Made by a program: the position numbers and the translations under genes. The notes beneath the pieces are model-generated. The model saw only the letters and a list, made by a program, of their open reading frames with translations. It was not told the origin of the DNA and ran no database searches. Below are positions 1 through 7,437 of a stretch of DNA of 26,649 bases, one piece after another. Each line of letters opens with the position of its first letter. Position 1 is the first letter of the stretch. The DNA comes from JAKANT01 sp035502095 (GTDB lineage: Bacteria > Pseudomonadota > Gammaproteobacteria > Burkholderiales > Burkholderiaceae_F), in the NCBI GenBank assembly GCA_035502095.1, contig DATJUX010000050.1, forward strand, positions 1 through 26,649. Reading direction: 5' to 3'.

Positions 1-2004
1 CGGACCGCTGACCCTTGCCCCGAGGCGAACCCGCCACAACTCCTTGCCGGTGTCGGAGTCGAGCGCGTAGAAGAGATCGCGGTAACCGGTGAACAGCACG
101 CCCGTCGTCGTCGAGAGCACGCCATCGACTATGCGCAGGACGTCCGCGCCGCCGCGCGCGAAGGCGCTTTCCCACACCACTCTGCCGGTCGCGGCGTCGA
201 TCGCCTTGACGCCCGCAACGGTTGGTTGGCCGGCGGCATATTGACTCGTGCTGCCGAGAAACATCCGGCCCCGCTCGAACGACACATCGCCGCTGAAGTA
301 GATGCTCGCCGCTTCGACGAAGGGGACGAACATGATTCCCCGCCGAGGATCGTACGACGGAGGCCACCAGTTCGTCGCGCCGCCGACGGCGGGCCAGACG
401 AGGCTGCCGGTGACCGTCGGCCTCGCCTCCACTCGCACGATCGGCTTCCCGTTGGCGTCGAGCCCGCTCGCCCAGTTCTGTTTCACGAACGGATTCGCAA
501 GCAGGAACTTGCCCGTCGCCCGGTCGAGGGCATAGAAGAAACCATTGCGGTTGGCCCACAAGAGCGCGCTTCTCTGCGCCTGGCCATAAGAAACGTCCGC
601 GAGAACCGGCTGCTGCGTGGCGTCCCAGTCGTGCTCGTCGGCCGGCGTGAACTGGAAGTGCCAACGCAGCATGCCGGAGTCTGCATCGAGGGCGATCACC
701 GAGTTCGAGAACAGGTTGTCGCCGGGCCGCTTTTCGGCGGAGTAGGGTGGACTGGGATTGCCGACGCCCCACAGGACGAGGTTGAGCGCAGCATCGTATG
801 CGCCGACCGCCCAGGTCGGCGCGCCGCCGGTTTTCCAGGAGTCTCCGCCCCACGTGTCGTGTCCGAATTCACCGGGCCCCGGAACCGTGAAGAACTTCCA
901 CCGCTGGCGCCCGCTTGCAGCGTCGAAGGCGGCGAGGAATCCGCGCCCGCCAAACTCGCCGCCGGCGACGCCGATCAGCACCTTGTCGCGGATCGCGAGG
1001 GGGGCGCCCGTTATCGAATATCCCTCGCGCGGCTCCGCGACCTGGACCATCCAGCGCGGCTTTCCGGTGGCGGCGTCGAGAGCGACCAGGTGAGCGTCGA
1101 GGGTGCCGACGAAGAGGGTGTCGCCGAGGATGGCAGCGCCGCGGTTCGGCGACCCACAACACAGCGGCAGCGTCTCGGGCACCGGGCGTCGATACTCCCA
1201 CACCTGTTCGCCCGTGCGGGCGTCGAGGGCAACCACGCCGTCGCGCGACTGCGTCACGAAGATGAGCCCACCGGAGACGATCGGTGACGCCTGCAGCGGT
1301 GTGTCCGAAGCGCGGAGCTGAGCCGTCCACGCCAGACCCAGGCCGCTGACCGTACGCTTGTCGATCTGCGCCAGGCTCGAGTGGCGGTGGCCGGAGAAGT
1401 TGCCGCCATAGGTGAGCCAGAGTTCCGGAAAGCGTTCCGCGGATGAAGCCGCATCGGGCGGCGCGAACGCGCTCCGCGAGGACGGTTGCGGGGCTTCGGC
1501 CTGTGACGCGAGAGAGCGCGCGCGCAAGTACGAATGCACCGCCCAGATCTGGCGGTCGTCGAGCGGCTGGCCGACCATCGCCGTGTCCTTGCGGCCCCAT
1601 TTCGTCACCGCGAAAAAGCTCCAGTCGGTATTGCGGGAGACGTAAGCGACAAGATTGGGGCCGGCCCGGCCCAGCGCGTCGTCGCCGTGACAGGTTGCGC
1701 AAGTTCGCGCAAAGAGTTCCTTGCCCTGCGCGGCGGCAGCAGGGTCGGTAACCAGACTGACTACCGATGCGTGAACGTTCGGGTTCTCGGCGAGCCCCCC
1801 CAGGTAAACGGCGCTACCCGGCGCCAGCCACCGGATAAGGTTCGAGGCCGGGATTTGCGGGAGCCGTCCCATCAGCTTGGCGTCGATGACCTGCACCCGC
1901 CAGGCGAGCGCCTCCGAGGAGAGCGCGATTACTCCCACGCCGACCGCGAGCGTCACGAGTGCCACGCTGATCGCGGCGAGGAGCCAGATACGTTTCCGGG
2001 TCAT
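1..2004 (-). CDS. Membrane-anchored PQQ-dependent alcohol dehydrogenase with N-terminal cytochrome c domain (partial)
   Basis: The gene runs off the left edge, and 668 codons are visible from an ATG at 2004. The protein starts with a basic tip and one hydrophobic segment (residues 6-29), a signal anchor facing the periplasm. A cytochrome c domain follows, with heme motif CATCH at 102-106 and a possible Met ligand near 143. From about residue 195 come beta-propeller repeats of the quinoprotein type (LDAxTG blades). Family hallmarks are the vicinal cysteine pair at 282-283, GGEFGGRG at 348-354, GNPSP at 415-419 and HDWDATQQ at 458-465. The family oxidises alcohols or aldehydes in the periplasm and passes electrons to cytochrome c. 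Classical quinohemoprotein dehydrogenases carry the heme domain at the C-terminus; here it is N-terminal. The Asp-Trp-Asp at 459-461 may mark lanthanide use. The substrate is unknown. Confidence 0.9.
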   Translation of the reverse strand, partial: MTRKRIWLLAAISVALVTLAVGVGVIALSSEALAWRVQVIDAKLMGRLPQIPASNLIRWLAPGSAVYLGGLAENPNVHASVVSLVTDPAAAAQGKELFARTCATCHGDDALGRAGPNLVAYVSRNTDWSFFAVTKWGRKDTAMVGQPLDDRQIWAVHSYLRARSLASQAEAPQPSSRSAFAPPDAASSAERFPELWLTYGGNFSGHRHSSLAQIDKRTVSGLGLAWTAQLRASDTPLQASPIVSGGLIFVTQSRDGVVALDARTGEQVWEYRRPVPETLPLCCGSPNRGAAILGDTLFVGTLDAHLVALDAATGKPRWMVQVAEPREGYSITGAPLAIRDKVLIGVAGGEFGGRGFLAAFDAASGRQRWKFFTVPGPGEFGHDTWGGDSWKTGGAPTWAVGAYDAALNLVLWGVGNPSPPYSAEKRPGDNLFSNSVIALDADSGMLRWHFQFTPADEHDWDATQQPVLADVSYGQAQRSALLWANRNGFFYALDRATGKFLLANPFVKQNWASGLDANGKPIVRVEARPTVTGSLVWPAVGGATNWWPPSYDPRRGIMFVPFVEAASIYFSGDVSFERGRMFLGSTSQYAAGQPTVAGVKAIDAATGRVVWESAFARGGADVLRIVDGVLSTTTGVLFTGYRDLFYALDSDTGKELWRVRLGARVSGP

Positions 2005-2148
2005 TTCGTTGCCTGAGTCCTGCTAGAAGTCGATTCGGTGGTTGCGCCTGCGTAGCGATCGCCGGCGCGCCCGCGCGTTTCGAGCGCATGCGAGCGCCGC
2101 CGGATTCGCACGGCTGCCTGGTCGGCGCTGTGGCTGGCACGCAGACGA

Positions 2149-3039
2149 TCAGCTTGCGGCGTGCGGCAGCAAGGTGCAGAACTCGCGCCACATGTGCGCC
2201 CGATCCCATGCCGCGAGGCGACCGGCCAGCCGCCACGTGCGCATCTTTTCGGTCGTCGACACGGGCGCGCGGGCGATGCTTAGAAAGTGATCGAGGTGGC
2301 GGCGAACCCTGAGCAAGCGCATCGGTTTCGTCGCGCCAGGGTCGTACAGCCTTTGAAGTTCGAGCGGGGTGCGCAGGGACGAGAACGTCTTCGGACCCTG
2401 CCGGCGGTAGGTGAGCACGTCGGGCAGCAGGCGGAAGGACCCGTACAGGCTCAGCTCCGCCATGAGCGCCAGGTCTCCGGACGGGTACAAGCGATCGAGC
2501 CGCGTATGCCGCAGCGCTTCGGTTCGGATCACGGCGCACTGGGCGTTGTTCATCCAGATACGGCGTGCGGCCTCGAAAAAGCGCTCGCTCGGCCTTGCAT
2601 TGGCGATCTCGTGGTCCCCGTCGAAGACGCAGATCGGCGCGTCCTTTTCATCGATCAACTCGGTCCGTCCGTAGCACAGCACCGCCTCTCGATCCCGCTG
2701 CAGTTCGGCCACGCACTTCTGCAGCATTTCGCGATCCCAATGGTCGTTGCTCGGGCACCACTTGAAATATTCGCCCGTCGCTTCGTGCACGAGGACATTC
2801 CAGTTCCGCGGCGCCCCGATGTTGTGCGGCTGTCTGAGATAACGAATCCGCGCGTCCATCCGCGCGAACTCGGCGCAGATCGCCGGCGTGGTGTCGGTCG
2901 AGGCGTTGTCCGAGATGATCAGTTCGAAGTCGGACAGCGTCTGTTCGAGCAACGAGTGCAACGCCCGTGCGATGAACTGTTCGCCGTTGTAGACCGGCAT
3001 TCCGAGCGAGACGGGCGGCGGCCTGCCGGGAGCGTTCAT
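2149..3039 (-). CDS. Family 2 glycosyltransferase
   Basis: A 296-residue cytoplasmic GT-A fold glycosyltransferase. The N-terminus has the family 2 opening MPVYNGEQFI (14-23), the nucleotide-binding strand IISDNAS (41-47), and the segment EYFKW at 90-94. The place where the metal-binding DxD normally sits reads CPSNDHWD (95-102), so only one clear Asp is present there. No membrane span is evident. It presumably transfers a nucleotide-activated sugar, perhaps the product of the neighbouring genes, to a growing surface glycan; donor and acceptor cannot be read from sequence. It lies 47 bp after the aminotransferase gene and 144 bp before the PQQ dehydrogenase gene, all on the same strand. The 144-bp gap holds no recognisable signal beyond a weak AGGA near the next start. 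Confidence 0.85.
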   Translation of the reverse strand: MNAPGRPPPVSLGMPVYNGEQFIARALHSLLEQTLSDFELIISDNASTDTTPAICAEFARMDARIRYLRQPHNIGAPRNWNVLVHEATGEYFKWCPSNDHWDREMLQKCVAELQRDREAVLCYGRTELIDEKDAPICVFDGDHEIANARPSERFFEAARRIWMNNAQCAVIRTEALRHTRLDRLYPSGDLALMAELSLYGSFRLLPDVLTYRRQGPKTFSSLRTPLELQRLYDPGATKPMRLLRVRRHLDHFLSIARAPVSTTEKMRTWRLAGRLAAWDRAHMWREFCTLLPHAAS

Positions 3040-3086
3040 CTTGGTCGCAGTCGTGGTCGGCTCAGCATCTCGGGCGGCAGGCGAGG

Positions 3087-3992
3087 TCAGACCGTAGTCA
3101 GGTCGATCCCGGGATGCTTGTGCAGGCCGCGCAGGCAGGCCCAGAAGCGATCGCGAATGCGGTCGAAGACGGGCGTTGCCTCAGGGAGTTCCCGCCCGTC
3201 GATTCGTCGCACCACGCCCAGCTCCATCAGCGTGCCAGCCAGCGCGATCTCGTCGGCGACGAGCAGCTCGGTTCGTTCGACCGGGCGCCGTTCGAACGCG
3301 ACACCGATTTCCCTGCAGAGCGACTGCACGATGTTGACGGTGATGCTCTCGAGGCACCCCTCGTACGTGGGCGGCGTCGAGACGACGCCGTCGCGCACCA
3401 TCAGCACGCAGGAGCCGGTCGCCTCCGCAACACGGCCCCACTGGTTCAAGAGAAGCATGTCGTCGAAGCCCTGACGGCGGCCCTCGATGCGCGCCAACCG
3501 CCCGACCTGATAGTTGGCCGCCGACTTGATGCGCGCAGGATATGCCGTGTCCAGAGGTCTCTGCCAGGTGCTGACGCCGATCTCGATCGGATCTGGCCGT
3601 TTTCTATCCTGCTGGTAGCACGTGATGACGAGATCCGACACCGTATCCTGACCCCAGTGGCCCTCCACGGCCAGGACCGTCGGGCGAAGCCACAAGTCCC
3701 GCTCGTGTTCGAGCAACGCCTTGACGAGCGAGATGCAAGCTTCCTTGAAGGATTCGAAAGTCATCTCGAAGGGCAGATGCTGGAGCCGCGCGGACCGCGT
3801 CAGGCGCTGGAAGTGCTCCGGCATCGCGAGCAGCGAGAACCGGCTGCCGTCGTGATTCCAGTACCCCTTGATGCCCTCGAAGACGCTTATGCCCCGGATC
3901 AGCGCCTCGGCACCGATGTGAATCGTCGCCTCGTCCCACGCGACGACCCTCCCCCTCATGTATGCGTAGGCCGGTCTCTGCAGTTTTGCCAT
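3087..3992 (-). CDS. Class IV (fold type IV) PLP-dependent aminotransferase, branched-chain/D-amino acid type
   Basis: A 301-residue protein of the IlvE/D-alanine aminotransferase/aminodeoxychorismate lyase superfamily. IRGISVFEGIKGY (32-44) is the conserved N-terminal block. The Schiff-base lysine is very likely K156 in RIKSAANYQ, and the phosphate-binding region is around EATGSC. The start at 3992 was chosen because the family alignment begins there and GAGAG lies about 7 bases upstream; an in-frame ATG at 4124 would overlap the preceding gene. Fold type IV enzymes act on amino acids, whereas sugar aminotransferases are normally fold type I, so its position in a sugar cluster is odd. It may supply an amino acid or keto acid used to decorate the glycan, or be a housekeeping IlvE-like enzyme. 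Family assignment is firm; the substrate is not. Confidence 0.85.
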   Translation of the reverse strand: MAKLQRPAYAYMRGRVVAWDEATIHIGAEALIRGISVFEGIKGYWNHDGSRFSLLAMPEHFQRLTRSARLQHLPFEMTFESFKEACISLVKALLEHERDLWLRPTVLAVEGHWGQDTVSDLVITCYQQDRKRPDPIEIGVSTWQRPLDTAYPARIKSAANYQVGRLARIEGRRQGFDDMLLLNQWGRVAEATGSCVLMVRDGVVSTPPTYEGCLESITVNIVQSLCREIGVAFERRPVERTELLVADEIALAGTLMELGVVRRIDGRELPEATPVFDRIRDRFWACLRGLHKHPGIDLTTV

Positions 3993-4071
3993 CGGGGCTC
4001 TCGATGATTGGATTCTCGTGGATAACAGCGCCGGCGGGCGCGTGCAAATGGCAAAGTTCGCGGATCGGGCC

Positions 4072-4722
4072 TCACAAGAGCGCCTTGCGGACGCTGAATG
4101 CCTCGGCCAGTCCGCTGGGTGCACGACATTCGACGCCGCGCAGGCGCATCAACGCCTGGAAGGTATCCGCGGTGAACCACGTCTTTGAACGCTGGCTGCC
4201 GAAGTGCTTGAGCAGATGCCGGACCTTGCGCGCCGCGATCCCCGATGGGAGAGGGACGAACACGTTGGGGTGGCCGAGGTCGCCTTCGTACTTCGGAACC
4301 TCGTACTCGAAGATCAGGTGATCGCGAAAACTCTGCCAGCTCAGCTCGGCGACCATGCGGTGGTCCTGGTGACGATCCTCGAGGCGGTGGGTCAGCACGA
4401 TGTCGGGATGCACGCGGTGGCGCAGATCCGCCATGAAGGCCTTCGCGCGACGGAATTCGGCCGGAAAATGTGCGTCCTCGAGATCGGCCAGGACAACGTC
4501 CAGCGTCGCCGCGCGCCCCAGCAGCGCCCGCGCACTGCGGCGCGCCTCGCTGCCCCGTGCATCCGCGGCGCTCAGCACGGCCAGCGTGACCTCCACGTGC
4601 CGATACTCCTGCAGCCACCGCAGCAGGGTGCCGGCGCAGCCGATTTCGATGTCGTCGCTGTGCGCGCCGAGGCAGAGGACTCGCAGCCGTGCGCGGCTTG
4701 GGCCAAGCTGGAGAGGCAGCAT
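4072..4722 (-). CDS. PIG-L (LmbE-like) zinc-dependent deacetylase
   Basis: A 216-residue member of the PIG-L family, which removes N-acetyl groups from GlcNAc-type sugars or conjugates using a metal ion. The first motif is GAHSDDIEIG (19-28), a variant of the usual AHPDDE with Ser for Pro and Ile-Glu after the Asp pair. The second motif is HRLEDRHQDH (112-121), giving the expected HxDH metal ligands. The gene starts 9 bp after the cytidylyltransferase stop, so the two are probably co-transcribed, although no good Shine-Dalgarno sequence is visible. Members in polysaccharide clusters often deacetylate an amino sugar. An acetyl-sugar substrate is therefore plausible here but unproven. Confidence 0.85.
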   Translation of the reverse strand: MLPLQLGPSRARLRVLCLGAHSDDIEIGCAGTLLRWLQEYRHVEVTLAVLSAADARGSEARRSARALLGRAATLDVVLADLEDAHFPAEFRRAKAFMADLRHRVHPDIVLTHRLEDRHQDHRMVAELSWQSFRDHLIFEYEVPKYEGDLGHPNVFVPLPSGIAARKVRHLLKHFGSQRSKTWFTADTFQALMRLRGVECRAPSGLAEAFSVRKALL

Positions 4723-4731
4723 CGATCAGCG

Positions 4732-5514
4732 CTAGCCGCGGCGCTTCCAAAGCATCCAGGGGCATTCACCGCGCCCCTCCATGCGGTCGTACGCGATCTT
4801 GTCCTTGAACGTGTCCATCTGCTGCCAGAAGCCGCGATAGCGGAAGACCGCGAGCTGATGCTTCGCGATGAGGCGCTGGAACGGCTGCTCGACGAGTTCT
4901 TCGCCCTCGCCGATGAAGTCGAAGACGTCCTGCCGGAGACAGAAGAAACCGGCGTTGACCCAGAAGTCGATGTCGCGCATCGCACCAAAGGAACGCACGA
5001 GGCCGTCGTCGTCCGCGAGCACGCCGTGGAACGACTGCGACGGCGGCACGGCGAGGAAGCTCGCGGCGACCTTGCGGGCCTCGAAGTCGGCGATATGCTG
5101 GTCCAGCGGCAGATCGGTGAGCGCATCGGCATAGTTGGCGAGAAATGCCGCGTCCTTCTCCACCAGGTGCCGCACGCGAACGAGGCGCTGGCCGATGTTG
5201 GCATGCAGGCCGGTGTCGACGAAGGTGATGCGCCAGTGATCCATGTCGCGGGTCAGGAGTTCGATCTTCTTGCCGCCTTCAGACAGCACGAAGTCGTTCG
5301 ACATGCACTCGTTGTAGTTGAGGAAGTATTCGCGGATCAGATCGCCCCGGTAGCCCAGGGCCAGGATGAAATCGGTGTGGCCGAAATGGGCGTAGTAGCG
5401 CATCAGATGCCAGAGGATGGGCCGATAGCCGATGTTGACGAGCGGCTTGGGGATGGTGTCGGAATGCTCGCGCAGTCGCGTTCCGAGTCCGCCGCAGAAG
5501 AGCACGACTTTCAT
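4732..5514 (-). CDS. rfbF: Glucose-1-phosphate cytidylyltransferase
   Basis: A 260-residue sugar-1-phosphate nucleotidyltransferase. The N-terminal signature is GGLGTRL (8-14), followed by IPKPLVNIGYRPILWH, and the pattern of GYRGDLIREYF, WVNAGFF and YRGFWQQMDTFKD is that of RfbF/DdhA rather than glucose-1-phosphate thymidylyltransferases. RfbF makes CDP-glucose from CTP and glucose-1-phosphate, the entry point to CDP-linked 3,6-dideoxy and branched sugars. Length matches the family (about 257). TAGG lies 5 bases before the start. The gene begins 6 bp after the DUF4910 stop. The usual partner, CDP-glucose 4,6-dehydratase (RfbG), is not in the window, so either another dehydratase is supplied in trans or the pathway departs from the standard one. 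Confidence 0.9.
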   Translation of the reverse strand: MKVVLFCGGLGTRLREHSDTIPKPLVNIGYRPILWHLMRYYAHFGHTDFILALGYRGDLIREYFLNYNECMSNDFVLSEGGKKIELLTRDMDHWRITFVDTGLHANIGQRLVRVRHLVEKDAAFLANYADALTDLPLDQHIADFEARKVAASFLAVPPSQSFHGVLADDDGLVRSFGAMRDIDFWVNAGFFCLRQDVFDFIGEGEELVEQPFQRLIAKHQLAVFRYRGFWQQMDTFKDKIAYDRMEGRGECPWMLWKRRG

Positions 5515-5520
5515 GGTTGC

Positions 5521-6855
5521 CTACCATCCCCGCCGTTGGCGTTGTTCCTCGAGACCGATCGTCCGAGTCAGTCCGGTACCCTCGAGCCGGCTTGCCGCTT
5601 CGAGCACGGCCGCCCAGGGGATGCGCGACCTTGCGGCGATTTCGACCAGATCATGGCTCCCATCTGACATGCTGAGAACCCAGAGGGCGGCCTGCTCGAA
5701 AGTGCCGGGCGTCAGCCCGCCGACGCTGCCATACAGTCCGCGCTTGCCGAGCCTGGGCTCGCCCTTGGGGCTGAGGTTGTGCACGTACCGGTTCTCGTCC
5801 AGCACGCAGATCAGTTCCGCCAGCGCGCGCAGCGAATCGGCGAGACGGTCGCGCCTGATCAGGGACAGATCGTCGGCCGAGGTGTGGTACTCGGGGTAGC
5901 GGCCATTGGCGGAGCGTGTGACGCGTCCGACGGGGAGATCGAAGCCAGGCGAGCAGAACTGGCGCTCGTCGTAGCCGTACGGCTCGAAGTCCTCGGTCCG
6001 CGCTCCGGCCTCCGCGCGCAGGACGTGCTCGGCGGCGCGGTCGGTGCCCGTATCGCCGCGCCGGCTGCGCTTGTAGGTGAGCAGCCCCGGGTCACCGAGC
6101 AAGCCGATCACCAACCCGGTGCGCAAGCGTGGCAGCAGCGCTTCGTTTCGCGACAACCACACGAGCGAGCCGATCGTCCCGGGCCCGAACACGAAGCGCC
6201 ACGTCAGGCGCGGTTTCTCCGCGCGCAGCGCCTGCGCGAGTAGCGCGGATGCAGCGAGGCCCGTCAGGTTGTCGTTCGCCAGCGACGGATGGCAGGAGTG
6301 CGTGTAGACGATTCCCTGCTCGTCGCTGCGACCTTGGATCACGCACTCCGCATACGTGAGGTGCCCGGGAGCCAGCTCGGAATCGATGACCACTTCGTAC
6401 GTGCCCGGGGCGAGCCGCTCGCGATCGCGATGGCGCAGGCAGAAGCCCCAGTCCTGCTTGTAGTAGGTCGTCCGATACGGAATCCAGTCCGGCTGGTCCG
6501 GGCGCGAGTGCAGGCGCGGCTGCAGGGCATCGAGCGAGAGGCGGGTGCGAACCGGCGTCGAATAGTTGACGACATGCAGGGAGTGCGCGCGGAAGTCGAT
6601 CACCCGGCGCCCCGACTGGTCGGCGACGTAAGCGTCGCGGATGTTCCACTCGTTGGGGACTTCCCAGTCGTAGGCGACCGTGCCGGTCGGCACCTCGTGC
6701 CGTTGCAGCGGCGCGACGTCCTGCAGAAGATCGAACGTGCGGCGCACGCCGTTGCCGGTGATGCTGCGGCAGATCGGGTACATCGCCTCCAGCAGGGGCC
6801 AGATGCGATCGACCATGTCGGCCGCACCAGGGGGAGTGCGCAGGCCGGCCAGCAT
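5521..6855 (-). CDS. DUF4910/DUF2172 aminopeptidase-like protein with C-terminal winged-helix domain
   Basis: A 444-residue protein of the DUF4910-type family, related in fold to M28 zinc aminopeptidases and frequent in glycan clusters. YPICRSITGNGVRRT (26-40) is the characteristic opening. Candidate zinc ligands are in HSCHPSLAND (186-195) and YHTSADD (about residue 325). The Glu-Glu pair of classical M28 enzymes is not apparent at FGPGTIGS (about 223-230), so peptidase activity is uncertain. The last ~80 residues resemble the family's winged-helix domain. It begins 3 bp after the RmlC-like stop, so it is in the same transcript. An alternative start at Met14 (6816) would match many family members. 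It may hydrolyse an amide in the modified sugar or its precursor, or act as a scaffold; the function is unestablished. Confidence 0.8.
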   Translation of the reverse strand: MLAGLRTPPGAADMVDRIWPLLEAMYPICRSITGNGVRRTFDLLQDVAPLQRHEVPTGTVAYDWEVPNEWNIRDAYVADQSGRRVIDFRAHSLHVVNYSTPVRTRLSLDALQPRLHSRPDQPDWIPYRTTYYKQDWGFCLRHRDRERLAPGTYEVVIDSELAPGHLTYAECVIQGRSDEQGIVYTHSCHPSLANDNLTGLAASALLAQALRAEKPRLTWRFVFGPGTIGSLVWLSRNEALLPRLRTGLVIGLLGDPGLLTYKRSRRGDTGTDRAAEHVLRAEAGARTEDFEPYGYDERQFCSPGFDLPVGRVTRSANGRYPEYHTSADDLSLIRRDRLADSLRALAELICVLDENRYVHNLSPKGEPRLGKRGLYGSVGGLTPGTFEQAALWVLSMSDGSHDLVEIAARSRIPWAAVLEAASRLEGTGLTRTIGLEEQRQRRGW

Positions 6856-6858
6856 CTC

Positions 6859-7437
6859 TCAATGCGCCACGGCGGACTGTCGGTCCGCGAGCCGCCGCGT
6901 GAAAGCGTCCCGATCGAAATCGGGATAGTTCCGGTCGCGATCGACGACAACGCTCACCGGTAGCGGCCAACGGATCCCGAAAGCGGGATCGTCGAACCGC
7001 ACGCCGTCGGCCAGGTCCGCGCGATACGCCTCGGTCATCATGTAGAGCACGTCCGTGCCGTCGCGCAGCGTCTGGAACCCGTGCGCGAGACCGGGCGGAA
7101 TGAAGAGCGCGTTGCGGTTGTCCTGGTCGAGTTCGAAGCACGCTTGCTGCAGGAAGCTCGGCGAATCGGGGCGCAGATCGATGACGACGTCGTAGATCGC
7201 GCCGCGCTCGCACCGCACGAGCTTGCCTTCCTGCGAGGGCGGCCACGCGAAGTGCATGCCGCGAAGGGTTCCTGCGCGCCGGTTGTGCGAAACGCTGGCC
7301 TGGACCACGTCGACATCCAGTCCCATGGCGGCGAACTCGTGCTTGCACCAGACGCGCGCGAAGAAGCCGCGCTCGTCGGCCTTTCGCTCGGGCTCGACGA
7401 CAAGCAGTCCGGCGAGCGGCGTCGGCGAAAAGATCAC
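6859..7437 (-). CDS. dTDP-4-dehydrorhamnose 3,5-epimerase-like cupin (RmlC family)
   Basis: A 192-residue cupin. With the GTG start at 7437, the residues that match RmlC's catalytic set fall at H62 (RGMHF), K72 (GKLVRC) and Y132 (VLYMM), the standard numbering for RmlC. The IPPGLAHGF block (113-121) is also intact. RmlC-type enzymes epimerise C3 and/or C5 of a 4-keto-6-deoxy sugar nucleotide. The GTG overlaps the upstream TGA by 4 bases (GTGA), and GGAG lies about 8 bases before it, which supports this start over a longer frame reaching 8037. Without RmlA, B or D nearby, and with a CDP-glucose synthase in the same cluster, it more likely acts on a 4-keto intermediate of a branched or deoxy sugar than in the rhamnose pathway. 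Confidence 0.9.
   Translation of the reverse strand: MIFSPTPLAGLLVVEPERKADERGFFARVWCKHEFAAMGLDVDVVQASVSHNRRAGTLRGMHFAWPPSQEGKLVRCERGAIYDVVIDLRPDSPSFLQQACFELDQDNRNALFIPPGLAHGFQTLRDGTDVLYMMTEAYRADLADGVRFDDPAFGIRWPLPVSVVVDRDRNYPDFDRDAFTRRLADRQSAVAH

Noticed and set aside
1814..2539. A minus-strand open frame across the glycosyltransferase/PQQ dehydrogenase junction
   Set aside because: It is in a different frame from both genes, rich in Arg/Ala/Pro, and has no ribosome site.
4204..5667. A 487-codon plus-strand open frame
   Set aside because: It lies opposite rfbF and the deacetylase gene, and the real genes show intact catalytic motifs.
6859..7437. Calling the cupin a rhamnose-pathway rmlC
   Set aside because: Catalytic residues match RmlC, but rmlA, rmlB and rmlD are absent and the linked nucleotidyltransferase is of the CDP-glucose type.
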